Of a DNA stretch of 64,000 nt, positions 1-8,511 are shown in pieces. The notes beneath the pieces were generated by a model. The model ran no database searches and was not told the DNA's origin. It saw only the letters and a program-made list of their open reading frames with translations. How positions within the stretch are numbered: the stretch's first letter is position 1; each line of letters begins with the position of its first letter. The stretch lies in contig NZ_LMEF01000012.1 in NCBI RefSeq assembly GCF_001427905.1, positions 171,248 to 235,247 of the forward strand, read 5' to 3'. The translations under genes and the position numbers were made by a program. Source of the stretch: Flavobacterium sp. Root420. GTDB lineage: Bacteria; Bacteroidota; Bacteroidia; Flavobacteriales; Flavobacteriaceae.

Positions 1-1499
1 AAATATTTGAACATTAATTGTTGCGTTGATTTATCGTGAATACGAATTGATCCCCCTCCAATTTCATTTCCGTTTAGTACCATATCATAAGCATTGGCAC
101 GAACTTTTCCAGGTTCAGTTTCCAATAATTGCATGTCTTCTGGTTTTGGAGATGTAAATGGGTGGTGCATGGCATGGTAACGTCCGCTTTCTTCATCTAA
201 CTCTAATAATGGGAAATCTACAACCCATAATGGAGCAAACTCTTCCGGATTACGCAATCCTAAACGAGTTGCCAATTCCATACGAAGTGCTGAAAGTTGC
301 GCTCGTGTTTTATTTGTTGGTCCTGAAAGTACAAAAATCATATCGCCAGGTTTTGCACCTGTAATTTTTGCCCATTGTCCTAAATCATCCTGATCGTAGA
401 ATTTATCTACAGATGATTTGAAAGTTCCATCGTCATTACATTTTGCATACACCATTCCTGATGCTCCAACCTGAGGGCGTTTTACCCAGTCAATTAACCC
501 GTCAATTTCTTTACGAGTATAATTTCCAGTTCCCGGAACTGCAATTCCTACTACCAATTCTGCAGCATTGAATACCGGAAAATCTTTATGTTGTGCAAAT
601 TCGTTTAACTCACCAAACTCCATTCCAAAACGAATGTCCGGTTTGTCATTTCCGTATGTTTTCATAGCATATTCGTAGGTAATTCTTGGGAATTTGTCTA
701 CTTCAATGCCTTTAATTTCTTTTAATAAATGTCTTGTCAATCCTTCAAAAACATTCAAAATATCTTCTTGCTCCACAAATGCCATTTCGCAGTCGATTTG
801 TGTAAACTCAGGCTGACGGTCTGCACGTAAATCTTCATCACGGAAACATTTCACGATTTGGAAATATTTATCCATTCCACCAACCATCAACAATTGTTTG
901 AAAGTTTGCGGAGATTGTGGTAAAGCATAAAACTGTCCTTCGTTCATGCGGCTTGGTACAACGAAATCTCTTGCTCCTTCCGGAGTTGATTTAATTAAAT
1001 AAGGAGTTTCAACTTCGCAGAAATCTAAATCAGATAAATACTTACGAACTTCCATCGCTACTTTATGACGGAATAATAAACTGTTTTTTACAGGATTTCT
1101 TCTGATGTCTAAATAACGGTATTTCATTCTGATATCTTCTCCACCATCTGTTTCATCCTCGATTGTAAAAGGAGGTGTTAAGGCTGCGTTTAAAATATTC
1201 AATTCAGAAACTAAAATTTCGATATCACCAGTCGGAATATTTTTGTTTTTGGCTTCACGCTCAATAACAGTTCCTTTTACCTGAATTACAAATTCACGAC
1301 CAAGTGTTTTTGCCAATTCAAAAACAGTTTTATCAGTACGACTTTCGTCGAAAATAAGTTGTGTAATTCCGTAACGGTCACGTAAATCAACCCAATTCAT
1401 AAATCCTTTATCGCGTGATTTTTGAACCCAACCCGCTAGTGTAACTTCCGTATTAATATTTGAGGCGTTTAATTCGCCACAATTATGACTTCTATACAT
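1..1499 (-). CDS. aspS: Aspartyl-tRNA synthetase (5' part, cut by window edge)
   Basis: Charges tRNA-Asp with aspartate in the cytoplasm. The reverse strand reads [12 protein letters not shown] at the N terminus, followed by the OB-fold anticodon-binding region. The class II motif 2 region [18 protein letters not shown] lies around 780-850 and is diagnostic for bacterial AspRS. About 499 codons are inside the window. The family is usually near 580-590 residues, so roughly the last 85 residues (motif 3 side) fall outside. The start is the ATG at 1497-1499, since the protein begins with the conserved YRSHxCG pattern. No unusual feature was seen. Confidence 0.95.
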   Translation of the reverse strand, partial: MYRSHNCGELNASNINTEVTLAGWVQKSRDKGFMNWVDLRDRYGITQLIFDESRTDKTVFELAKTLGREFVIQVKGTVIEREAKNKNIPTGDIEILVSELNILNAALTPPFTIEDETDGGEDIRMKYRYLDIRRNPVKNSLLFRHKVAMEVRKYLSDLDFCEVETPYLIKSTPEGARDFVVPSRMNEGQFYALPQSPQTFKQLLMVGGMDKYFQIVKCFRDEDLRADRQPEFTQIDCEMAFVEQEDILNVFEGLTRHLLKEIKGIEVDKFPRITYEYAMKTYGNDKPDIRFGMEFGELNEFAQHKDFPVFNAAELVVGIAVPGTGNYTRKEIDGLIDWVKRPQVGASGMVYAKCNDDGTFKSSVDKFYDQDDLGQWAKITGAKPGDMIFVLSGPTNKTRAQLSALRMELATRLGLRNPEEFAPLWVVDFPLLELDEESGRYHAMHHPFTSPKPEDMQLLETEPGKVRANAYDMVLNGNEIGGGSIRIHDKSTQQLMFKY

Positions 1500-1622
1500 G
1501 ATCAAAATTTTAGACTGCAAAAGTAAACACAAAAATCAAATTAATTATGAAAAGTGCGCAACTAGATGACTATTAATTTGAAATATTTTGTTAATTGATA
1601 AAATTTGAAGTTGTTATTTCTT

Positions 1623-1630
1623 TAGATTTG
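1623..1630 (+). promoter_or_regulatory. Probable -7 promoter element of the TlpA-like gene
   Basis: TAGATTTG matches the Bacteroidota -7 consensus TAnnTTTG and lies 27 bases before the ATG at 1658. The -33 partner is not well spaced (TTG candidates leave 15 or 25 bases), so this rests on the -7 box alone. Confidence 0.4.
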
Positions 1631-1657
1631 AATAACTAAAAACAAATCTTACTATAT

Positions 1658-2656
1658 ATGAAGAAACTTTTTATTGCCGGTTTGGTTCTTTTCAGCACAT
1701 TAAATGTTGTTGGACAATCTAAAAAATATGTCACTTTTGAAGCAAATATTGCGAATAGAAACGGTGATGTTATTAAGATTATCAATAATGGAAAAATTGT
1801 AAAAACAATTAACGTTAATCAAAAAGGTATTTTTAAGGATACTTTAATGGTTGATGGCGGAAGAAGCCGTTTGTCAGATGGAGTAGAAACTACTGAATTA
1901 TTTCTGAAGAATGGGTATGACATCAAATTAAAGATGGATGCAAAACAGTTTGACGAGTCTATTGTATATACTGGTAAGGGAAGTTTAGAAAATAATATTT
2001 TGGCGCAGCGAATTTTGGCTGATGAGAAACTTTATGATAATAGTATCGCAAATGTAAATGATGAGACTTTTAATAAATTAATAGATGCTAAAAGAGCAGC
2101 TGATGCGGGTCGATTGAGTAATAAGAAATTAGATCCAGAGTTTGTAAAGATCGAAACTGAAAATGGAGCTGATGCAATTGCTTATATCTCACAACTTCGT
2201 CAAAAAGCGGTGGAAATGGCAAAAATGAATAACACGCCATCAGCTGATTTTGATTATGAGAATCATAAAGGTGGAAAAACTAAGCTTTCTGATTTAAAAG
2301 GAAAATATGTTTACATTGATCTGTGGGCCACCTGGTGTGGACCTTGCAGAGCTGAGATTCCATATCTTCAAAAAATTGAAGAAAAATATCATGGAAAAAA
2401 TATAGAGTTTGTAAGTGTTTCTGTGGATACTCCAAAAGACCACGACAAATGGCAAAAGTTTGTGGCAGATAAACAGCTGGGAGGAATTCAGCTTTTGTCT
2501 GATAATGAATGGAAATCTGCTTTTGTAACTAGTTATAATGTAACCGGAATTCCTAGATTTATTCTAATTGATCCTAAAGGTAATATTGTAAGTGCTGATG
2601 CGGCAAGACCTTCTTCTCCAGACCTTCAGACACAGTTAGATGCATTATTGAACTAA
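1658..2656 (+). CDS. TlpA-family thioredoxin-like protein, exported
   Basis: A 332-residue exported thiol-disulfide protein. Residues 1-20 form a signal peptide (MKKLFIAGLVLFSTLNVVGQ). Residues 21-190 form a family-typical N-terminal beta-rich region (DUF4369-like, weakly recognised). Residues about 200-332 form the TlpA/AhpC-TSA thioredoxin fold. The redox motif is WATWCGPC with cysteines 227 and 230, and the cis-proline loop reads TGIPRF. Such proteins reduce or isomerise disulfides in the periplasm; the partner here is unknown. It is monocistronic, ending in a hairpin terminator at 2713. It could serve cytochrome maturation or oxidative stress, but nothing nearby tells which. Confidence 0.88.
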   Translation: MKKLFIAGLVLFSTLNVVGQSKKYVTFEANIANRNGDVIKIINNGKIVKTINVNQKGIFKDTLMVDGGRSRLSDGVETTELFLKNGYDIKLKMDAKQFDESIVYTGKGSLENNILAQRILADEKLYDNSIANVNDETFNKLIDAKRAADAGRLSNKKLDPEFVKIETENGADAIAYISQLRQKAVEMAKMNNTPSADFDYENHKGGKTKLSDLKGKYVYIDLWATWCGPCRAEIPYLQKIEEKYHGKNIEFVSVSVDTPKDHDKWQKFVADKQLGGIQLLSDNEWKSAFVTSYNVTGIPRFILIDPKGNIVSADAARPSSPDLQTQLDALLN

Positions 2657-2712
2657 TTTCTGTATGAAATTATAACGATATCGTAATTTTATATTTTTTA
2701 TAAAATCCCAGT

Positions 2713-2741
2713 AAAACCAATGCTTCAGCATTGGTTTTTTT
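2713..2741 (+). terminator. Rho-independent terminator after the TlpA-like gene
   Basis: An 11-bp perfect stem (AAAACCAATGC / GCATTGGTTTT) with a TTCA loop, followed by a T run. Confidence 0.85.
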
Positions 2742-2802
2742 GTATCCGGCTGACTTCCAATGTTAAGTTTTTATTCAATGTTACCAAATTGTTAACTAAA
2801 AG

Positions 2803-2833
2803 TTTGTTTAATGTAAACAATTAACTATATTTG
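2803..2833 (+). promoter_or_regulatory. Promoter of the MORN-like gene
   Basis: TTTG at 2803-2806, a 19-base spacer and TATATTTG at 2826-2833 match the Bacteroidota housekeeping promoter. Transcription should start near 2840, which supports the ATG at 2866 over the upstream TTG at 2842 as the start codon. Confidence 0.7.
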
Positions 2834-2865
2834 ATAACAATTTGATAACATTAATACCTAAAGAT

Positions 2866-3213
2866 ATGAAAAAATGTGTGATTTTAGTTGCAATGATGTT
2901 CTCTGGAATTTTAGTTGCACAAGAGGTAAAACCAGAATTAGAAGCTGTTGGAAATAAAGTAAAAGCTACTTATTACTTTGAAAATGGTAAAGTACAACAA
3001 GAAGGTTTCTTTAAGGATGGTAAACTGGATGGCGTTTGGGTATCTTATGATAACAAAGGAAACAAAGTTGCCGTGGGAGAATACACAGACGGATTGAAAA
3101 CTGGAAAATGGATTTTCTTTAATGAAAACAGCCTATGCGAAGTTGCTTATGAAAATAGCAAAGTTAGCTCAGTTAAAAACTTACAGAAAAATGCTTTAGC
3201 CAATAGAAACTAA
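2866..3213 (+). CDS. Small exported MORN-repeat-like protein
   Basis: A 115-residue protein with a signal peptide (MKKCVILVAMMFSGILVAQ). It has two to three repeats of the MORN/YwqK type (YYFENGKVQQEGFFKDGKLD, then GEYTDGLKTGKWIFFNE). Such repeats are found in phospholipid- or protein-binding surface proteins and in the YwqK family; no enzyme activity is implied. Similar flavobacterial proteins sometimes carry an adenylyltransferase name, which nothing in this sequence supports. The start at 2866 was chosen because a signal peptide and a promoter fit it, while the longer TTG-started frame would begin at the predicted transcription start. Confidence 0.75.
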   Translation: MKKCVILVAMMFSGILVAQEVKPELEAVGNKVKATYYFENGKVQQEGFFKDGKLDGVWVSYDNKGNKVAVGEYTDGLKTGKWIFFNENSLCEVAYENSKVSSVKNLQKNALANRN

Positions 3214-3237
3214 GGTAATTTCGAAGATACTTTAAAG

Positions 3238-3262
3238 AACCGCTTTTCTAAGCGGTTTTTTT
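3238..3262 (+). terminator. Rho-independent terminator after the MORN-like gene
   Basis: Stem AACCGCTT / AAGCGGTT with a TTCT loop and a following run of seven T. Confidence 0.85.
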
Positions 3263-3383
3263 ATGCCTTCAGTTTTTTACGCTTTTTCTTTCTTCTTCCA
3301 TACCAAATTACAAAACCCGTTACTAGTAATGCCGCTGCTATTAAACTTACTATAAAAGCAAGAGGCAAATATTTTGTTTCTTT
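3261..3383 (-). pseudogene. C-terminal remnant of a membrane protein, perhaps PepSY-TM
   Basis: The reverse strand has a 40-codon open stretch ending in TAA at 3261-3263 and closed upstream by an in-frame TGA. It reads KETKYLPLAFIV followed by a hydrophobic helix, then TGFVIWYGRRKKKRKKLKA. The pattern of last membrane helix plus SG/TG-x-x-x-W and a basic tail resembles the end of PepSY-associated membrane proteins, and the adjacent gene is one of these. I infer a decayed copy of such a gene. No ATG precedes it, although a TTG at 3366-3368 could give a 35-residue peptide. Confidence 0.4.
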
Positions 3384-3427
3384 TCAAATAAAGAGATTAT
3401 ATATTGGAACGTTATGATGCTATTTCA

Positions 3428-3483
3428 CGCAAAGCCGCGAAGTCGCAAAGAACACAAGAACTTTGCGACTTCGCGGCTTTGCG
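3428..3483. repeat. Long perfect inverted repeat (23-bp arms, 10-base loop)
   Basis: Arms 3428-3450 and 3461-3483 are exact reverse complements, built from the words CGCAAAGCCGCGAAG and TCGCAAAG. The element is GC-richer than its surroundings and lies between the gene remnant and the end of the PepSY gene. It lacks a T run, so it is more like a dispersed intergenic element than a terminator. Confidence 0.85.
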
Positions 3484-3540
3484 CGATTACTTAGAATGTA
3501 TTGTACTATTTCCCTCGAACAAAAAGTAAATCGATTTCCA

Positions 3541-5100
3541 TTATTTTTCGGCAATAGCCTCTTTTTTCGGTTTTAAATGATAGGCAACATAAAATGAGAT
3601 TGAGGCCAGAACAATCCAGAAAACATCAATAAAGAAAACCTGAATTTTATTTTGCATAAACGAAGTCCAGAACCAATTTCCGGAAATGATTCCGTTTGTA
3701 ATCGGAATTAAGAAACCTAAAATACTTCCGGAAATCAGACAAAATTTATTGGTGAAAGCATCGTTCTTTTTAAGGATAAAAAAGACCGTAAGGATCAGCC
3801 ATCCAACAAAATAAACAGTATAAAGATTTTCCTGAGTCAGCGGATAAAATATTTTTGTAACGATAAAGGCTAATGCTGTAATTGGATACATACTTAAGCA
3901 AATAGCCAAATAAATACGAACAACAGCTGCGTTGAAACGTCTTTTCTTTTCCGGCATATTGTTTTTTTGTCTTGCCACCAACCAAATCATGACTCCTGAA
4001 ATAATCACGAAACAAGTAATAATTCCTAAAATAAAGCTAATAATTTTTAAAGTGTACCCGCCATAATCTCCAAAATGTATTTTGTATAAAACATTTTTTA
4101 CGACATCTAAATAGTTGTTTTGAGTAACAGGGTTTTTCCTTGCAATTTCTTTTCCATCAGCAATTCGGTAAATTACTTTTCCTATTCCGGTGAATTTTTT
4201 GTGGTCTGGCATTTCACCTTCAACTAAAACATGCATGTTGGCATCGCCATAATTTTGGATGAAAACACGTGTAATTTCAAAATCTGACCAATTACTTTTT
4301 GCTTTTGCAACCAGTTTATCGATATCAAAAGGATTTACTAATTTTTTATTTTCAAATTTATAATCAGGATCTTTGTATTCTAACTCTTTGTATAATTTGT
4401 CCTGATCCCCTTTATACAATGCCATCACGGCAGGTGCTACAATAAGCAGTTTAATCATAAAAAAAGCGCCGGTAACTGCATACACAAATTGAAAAGGAAG
4501 ACCAATCATTCCTAAAGCGGTATGCGCATCTGTCCACAATGTTTTTAATTTTTCCTTTGGACGGAAAACATAAAAATTAGAAACGATTTTTTTCCAGTGT
4601 AATAAAACACCGGTAACAATTGCAAACAAGAAAAATAAAGCGACAAACCCTGAAAGATAATAACCTACGGGATAGGGTACCTGTGCCAGAAAATGTAATC
4701 GGTATAAAAACTCACCTAAAGAATAAGATTCTTCGTAAGTAAAAGTTTTGAAGTTTTTAGTATCCAGATAAAAAAAGGAACCATCTTTTTGTTTGGCCGG
4801 AGCCAATGTGTCTTTGGTACCTTCCATATAAACAGCAACTCTACGTTCGTTACCTGGTTTAGAAAAAGTAATATTTCTGCCGTGTAATACATATTGTTTG
4901 TCCAGCTTTTGCAAAGCTGTATTGTAATCTAATTGAATTTCTTTTGTAATGGCTGTGGATTCATTTCTTTCCCAATTGATGATTTCATCTCTAAAAAAAG
5001 AAAAAGATCCTGCAAAGAAAATTACAAAAAGCACAACGCTAATAACGATTCCGCTAACAGTATGTGTATGAAAATAGATATTATAATTACGGTTGCTCAT
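3541..5100 (-). CDS. PepSY-associated membrane protein, likely iron-siderophore reductase
   Basis: A 519-residue inner-membrane protein. The N-terminal helix has the HTVSGI pattern (HTHTVSGIVISVVLFVIFF), followed by a periplasmic PepSY-like stretch and a second helix near residue 150 with GVLLHWKKI. Further helices surround residues 200-235, 345-380 and 395-510. Conserved histidines in the helices suggest haem binding, as proposed for PepSY_TM/PiuB proteins that reduce ferric siderophores. It is the last gene of a minus-strand operon behind a TonB siderophore receptor. The gene starts two bases after the stop of the 100-residue membrane gene, so the two are probably co-translated. The reductase role is inferred from family and context. 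Confidence 0.8.
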   Translation of the reverse strand: MSNRNYNIYFHTHTVSGIVISVVLFVIFFAGSFSFFRDEIINWERNESTAITKEIQLDYNTALQKLDKQYVLHGRNITFSKPGNERRVAVYMEGTKDTLAPAKQKDGSFFYLDTKNFKTFTYEESYSLGEFLYRLHFLAQVPYPVGYYLSGFVALFFLFAIVTGVLLHWKKIVSNFYVFRPKEKLKTLWTDAHTALGMIGLPFQFVYAVTGAFFMIKLLIVAPAVMALYKGDQDKLYKELEYKDPDYKFENKKLVNPFDIDKLVAKAKSNWSDFEITRVFIQNYGDANMHVLVEGEMPDHKKFTGIGKVIYRIADGKEIARKNPVTQNNYLDVVKNVLYKIHFGDYGGYTLKIISFILGIITCFVIISGVMIWLVARQKNNMPEKKRRFNAAVVRIYLAICLSMYPITALAFIVTKIFYPLTQENLYTVYFVGWLILTVFFILKKNDAFTNKFCLISGSILGFLIPITNGIISGNWFWTSFMQNKIQVFFIDVFWIVLASISFYVAYHLKPKKEAIAEK

Positions 5101-5102
5101 GG

Positions 5103-5405
5103 TTATTGTGGCATTGGATTATAGGTTTGACCCAGATAAATGAAAAGAGAAAAAACTAAACTTAGAAGGATATAGATACCCCAAATTTTCCATCCGCTTT
5201 TTGCCAGAAAGGCAACTACCATTAAAGCAACCCAAAGAATGAAACCCGTAAAAGCCATTGTCATCAGGATATTTGCCCTGTTAAACCAGGAAGCAAGAGC
5301 CAGATGAAAAGTGACTGAAACAAAATAGCCACCCAGAATGGCAGCAGTAATTTTGGCAAAGCGTTGCCATTTTGATTGGGTTAAATATTTTGGATTTGCC
5401 GGCAT
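5103..5405 (-). CDS. Small membrane protein, DUF3649-like
   Basis: A 100-residue protein with three predicted membrane helices (about residues 16-35, 45-66 and 71-90). Size, helix pattern and position next to a PepSY protein fit the DUF3649 family, which accompanies PepSY and TonB receptor genes in iron-uptake operons of other bacteria. Its function is unknown; perhaps it is an accessory subunit of the reductase. The family assignment is from pattern and context rather than a clear motif. Confidence 0.6.
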   Translation of the reverse strand: MPANPKYLTQSKWQRFAKITAAILGGYFVSVTFHLALASWFNRANILMTMAFTGFILWVALMVVAFLAKSGWKIWGIYILLSLVFSLFIYLGQTYNPMPQ

Positions 5406-5418
5406 TGGTTGGTTTAGG

Positions 5419-5751
5419 TTAGTGATAATAAAATTCTAATAGAGCAGCAATTATCAAAACAGCCAAAAGTATTTTGATATTTACTTTTTTTAATGGTGTA
5501 AGGATGATAATTAAACTTCCAATGGTCATTAACTGAATAAAGAACATTAAAGTTCCGCAACATAATGATTGTGTAATAAGCCACATTGCATAAGCTGTAG
5601 CAAGGAGTAATAATCCGGTAATTTTGGTTTGCTTTGGATTGTTTTTCATCCATTTTTCAAAACCTAAATCATACGACAAAGCAGCTCTTTTTGATGTATA
5701 ATACAAAGTATAAAAAGCTAAAAAAACGATAAGACTAGCTATTGTTATCAT
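5419..5751 (-). CDS. Small membrane protein, DUF3325-like
   Basis: A 110-residue protein with four hydrophobic segments: about 1-17, 44-62, 65-83 and 91-106. The first loop is basic (YTSKRAALSYDLGFEKWMKN), and a helix carries LITQSLCCGTL. Length and architecture match DUF3325, the usual neighbour of DUF3649 and PepSY genes behind siderophore receptors. No catalytic motif is visible. It is the second gene of the operon, separated from the receptor by a hairpin that may reduce its expression. Confidence 0.6.
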   Translation of the reverse strand: MITIASLIVFLAFYTLYYTSKRAALSYDLGFEKWMKNNPKQTKITGLLLLATAYAMWLITQSLCCGTLMFFIQLMTIGSLIIILTPLKKVNIKILLAVLIIAALLEFYYH

Positions 5752-5767
5752 AATTTTAAAAATTTAA

Positions 5768-5799
5768 AAACACCTTTTTGGATTAACAGAAAGGTGTTT
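5768..5799 (-). terminator. Hairpin with T run between receptor and small membrane genes
   Basis: Stem AAACACCTTT / AAAGGTGTTT with a T run on the minus strand, directly after the receptor stop. It could act as a partial terminator that gives high receptor and lower downstream expression. Confidence 0.65.
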
Positions 5800-5810
5800 T
5801 GTTTGTTTTA

Positions 5811-8294
5811 TTAGAATTTGTATGAAAAATTCGCAGATACGCTTCTCATGTTTTTTGGGTGGATTGTAGACCAACCATCATAAGTATCAACGTTTGCAAT
5901 ATTATCAAGTTTAAGAGTCAAAACATACTTTTCAGTTCCGTAGAAAATAGATGAATTTAAAACAGTGTAAGATGGCAATGTAAATTGACCTGTTACAGTT
6001 CTGTTCATGATTTTATTCTTATCAGCATAATTTCCTCCAAAACCTAAACCAAAACCTTGTAAATCACCTTCTAAGAATTTATAGCTTGCCCAAAGGTTTG
6101 CTGTGTTTTGCGGTCCTGCACTTTCTGGTCTGTGTCCTACGAAATCCGGATCGCCAGCAGTTAGAAGGGCATCATTATAGCTGTATCCGGCAACAATGTT
6201 TAAACCATTAATTGGGTTAGCTACGATTTCAGCTTCGAAACCTTTGTTTCTTTGTCCGCCGTTTTGATAAGAGGTTTGAGTTGTTGCAGTATAAACTGTA
6301 TAAACCTGATCTGTTACTTTAATATCATAATAGCTGAATGTAGCATAAAGTTTGTCTTGAAAAACATTCAATTTTGTTCCAACTTCAAACTGATTTGCAT
6401 GCTCTGGAGAGAATGTTCTAGGCTGAGAAGTTCCGTCAGGTAAAACATCATTTACTGGAGCTGTGTTAGCAAAACCATCCATGTAGTTAGCAAAAACCGA
6501 AACTTTGTCTAAAATTGGTTGGTAAACCACGCCAAATTTAGGAGAGAAAGAAGTTTGATTATAGTCATCTGTATTTGTAGTAACATCACCTTCAGTCATA
6601 AAACGGTCAACACGTACACTTGCCATTGCAGATAAGGCAGGAGTAAAATTGATTACGTTAGATACATAAGCACTGTAAACTTCTTGCTTTGTTTTGTTAT
6701 TGTTCATTGGAGCTGAAGCTAAAAGGGCATCAGAACCAGCTTTTGTCAATTTTCCGTTATCACCATTTGTGATGTATTTCGTTGGGTCGGTAATTTTATA
6801 AAGGTTTTCGTTTACTGTTTTCAAATCAAGATTTCCAATATAAATAGTCCCATTTGTTACATACCCTGATCCATTGTCAATAGCCCCTCTATTGAAGTAA
6901 TCTAAACCGGCAACAATTCGGTTTCTCATGTTTCCGATCACAAAGTCGCCAATAAAATTTTGTTGAATGTCAGTTGTTAAAGTTGTAGAGTTTTGGTAAT
7001 TCATGTAACGTGCTAAAACAATACCTTCTGAAATTTCATCTGGTGCAAATTGAGTTCCTTCATAAATATAAGAGTAGTATCCTTCAGATTTTGATGAACC
7101 TCTTGAAACTACAGTTTGTGAACTCCATTGATCAGAAAACTTATAGTTCATTTGCCCCTGAAGGTTAAATGAAGGAGTTTCAATTGCCAATTCATTACTT
7201 GTATAAGAACGTTTGTTGTCATAACCTAATTCGTCAATATTGTGAACTCTCAATTCAGCACCTCTGTCTAAGAATAACATTGTTGGATTTGTAGCTTTGT
7301 TGTTCATGAATTCGGTATTGATGAAAAACGAAAGTTTGTCATTAACCTGGTAAGATAAAGAAGGAGCAAAAAAGAATGATTTTTTGAATCCTGCATCCTG
7401 AAAACTGTTTTCTGTATGATAAGCTGAATTAACACGAACATTGATTTTGTGCTCTTCGTCTAATGGAGTATTTACATCAACAGTAACACGGTTTAAACCA
7501 TAACTTCCTGCTGTGTAATCTACTAATCCACCAAAATGGTCATAAGGTTTTTTAGTTGTTAAGTTGATTAAACCTCCATACGAAATTAAACTGCTTCCAA
7601 ATAAAGTTCCTGATGGCCCTTTGATTACTTCAATTTTATCAATATTGGCAGGATCTATACTTCCGTTTGTTAACCCTGGCAATCCGTTGATCATAGTTGG
7701 CTGTACAGCAAATCCTCTTAAAGAGAAATAACCTGCACCGTCACCTCCACGTCCTGTAGAAGCCCAAAGAGGAGACAATCCCGGAGCATTTTTAAGTGCA
7801 TCGTCAATATTAGTTACAACTTGTTCTTTTAAAAGTTCACTTGTGATTGTGGTATAAACTTGTGGGTTTTCAAGATTTTTAAGCGGTAATCTTGATACTT
7901 GTTGTGTTTCTTTACGGGCTAATGGATTTTTTTTGGCACCACCGCTTACTACAATTTCGTCTAATTGTTCAGAGTTCGAAATGATTGTAAAGTTTTCAAT
8001 AATTTCATCCCCGCTATTAAGTGTAAGGCTTTTTTCTTTAGAAGAATAACCAACTGCAGAAACTCTAAGAACATAGTTTCCTGGTTTTACGTTTTTGATT
8101 TCGTAATTACCATTGTCATCCGTATTAGTTCCTATTTTTGTTCCTTTTAAAACTATTGAAACGTTATCTGCTGCCTGATTGTTAGCTAAGCTAATTTGCC
8201 CCTTAATAGTTGCTTTTTCTTGCGCCCAAGTTGAAGTACCTGCTACTAGAAAGAAGCAAAAACTTAAAAAAGAAATTGTAAATTTATATCTCAT
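5811..8294 (-). CDS. TonB-dependent siderophore receptor
   Basis: An 827-residue outer-membrane receptor that should import a ferric siderophore with TonB energy. A signal peptide covers residues 1-25 (ending TSTWAQ). Residues 26-115 form a carboxypeptidase-regulatory-like beta sandwich typical of Bacteroidota receptors (GNYEIKNVKPGNYVLRVSAV). Residues about 130-250 form the plug, with FSLRGFAVQPTMINGLPG and VIKGPSGTLFGS. The rest is the 22-strand barrel, ending in the aromatic SVSANFSYKF. The VIKGPSGTLFGS plug motif is typical of FhuA/FpvA-like siderophore receptors. It is the first gene of an operon with PepSY, DUF3649-like and DUF3325-like genes, which supports siderophore uptake. No Fur box was confidently seen. 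Confidence 0.9.
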   Translation of the reverse strand: MRYKFTISFLSFCFFLVAGTSTWAQEKATIKGQISLANNQAADNVSIVLKGTKIGTNTDDNGNYEIKNVKPGNYVLRVSAVGYSSKEKSLTLNSGDEIIENFTIISNSEQLDEIVVSGGAKKNPLARKETQQVSRLPLKNLENPQVYTTITSELLKEQVVTNIDDALKNAPGLSPLWASTGRGGDGAGYFSLRGFAVQPTMINGLPGLTNGSIDPANIDKIEVIKGPSGTLFGSSLISYGGLINLTTKKPYDHFGGLVDYTAGSYGLNRVTVDVNTPLDEEHKINVRVNSAYHTENSFQDAGFKKSFFFAPSLSYQVNDKLSFFINTEFMNNKATNPTMLFLDRGAELRVHNIDELGYDNKRSYTSNELAIETPSFNLQGQMNYKFSDQWSSQTVVSRGSSKSEGYYSYIYEGTQFAPDEISEGIVLARYMNYQNSTTLTTDIQQNFIGDFVIGNMRNRIVAGLDYFNRGAIDNGSGYVTNGTIYIGNLDLKTVNENLYKITDPTKYITNGDNGKLTKAGSDALLASAPMNNNKTKQEVYSAYVSNVINFTPALSAMASVRVDRFMTEGDVTTNTDDYNQTSFSPKFGVVYQPILDKVSVFANYMDGFANTAPVNDVLPDGTSQPRTFSPEHANQFEVGTKLNVFQDKLYATFSYYDIKVTDQVYTVYTATTQTSYQNGGQRNKGFEAEIVANPINGLNIVAGYSYNDALLTAGDPDFVGHRPESAGPQNTANLWASYKFLEGDLQGFGLGFGGNYADKNKIMNRTVTGQFTLPSYTVLNSSIFYGTEKYVLTLKLDNIANVDTYDGWSTIHPKNMRSVSANFSYKF

Positions 8295-8321
8295 TATTAT
8301 TTAGAATTGATTTTAATAGCG

Positions 8322-8352
8322 CAAATTTAAGTTTTGAACGTCAACTAAACAA
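8322..8352 (-). promoter_or_regulatory. Promoter of the siderophore receptor operon
   Basis: On the minus strand TTG (plus 8350-8352), a 20-base spacer and TAAATTTG (plus 8322-8329) fit the Bacteroidota consensus, 27 bases before the start codon. Confidence 0.65.
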
Positions 8353-8456
8353 GCTATTTTTATTTATTCTAAATAAAACATTTTTCAAAGGGTTAAATTT
8401 ATATTTCCTTAAAAAATTAACATCTTAAGCAAGTCTTAAGCTAATATTAAGCAAAA

Positions 8457-8488
8457 AAAAGCCTGTTCATTTATTTGAACAGGCTTTT
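8457..8488 (-). terminator. Terminator of the sucA-odhB operon
   Basis: A 13-bp stem with core GCCTGTTCA / TGAACAGGC, an AT loop, and A/T tracts on both sides, 24 bases after the odhB stop on the minus strand. Confidence 0.85.
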
Positions 8489-8511
8489 TATATTGAGAAA
8501 ATTACTTACAA

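Noticed and set aside
2842..2865. Longer N terminus of the MORN-like protein from a TTG
   Set aside because: It begins at the predicted transcription start and would put extra residues before a clear signal peptide.
3428..3483. CRISPR repeat or terminator
   Set aside because: Only one inverted pair without spacers or direct repeats, and no T run; fits a dispersed palindromic element.
5414..5653. Second open frame over the DUF3325-like gene
   Set aside because: Lies in another frame of the same strand with no membrane-protein pattern or family signal; it is a shadow.
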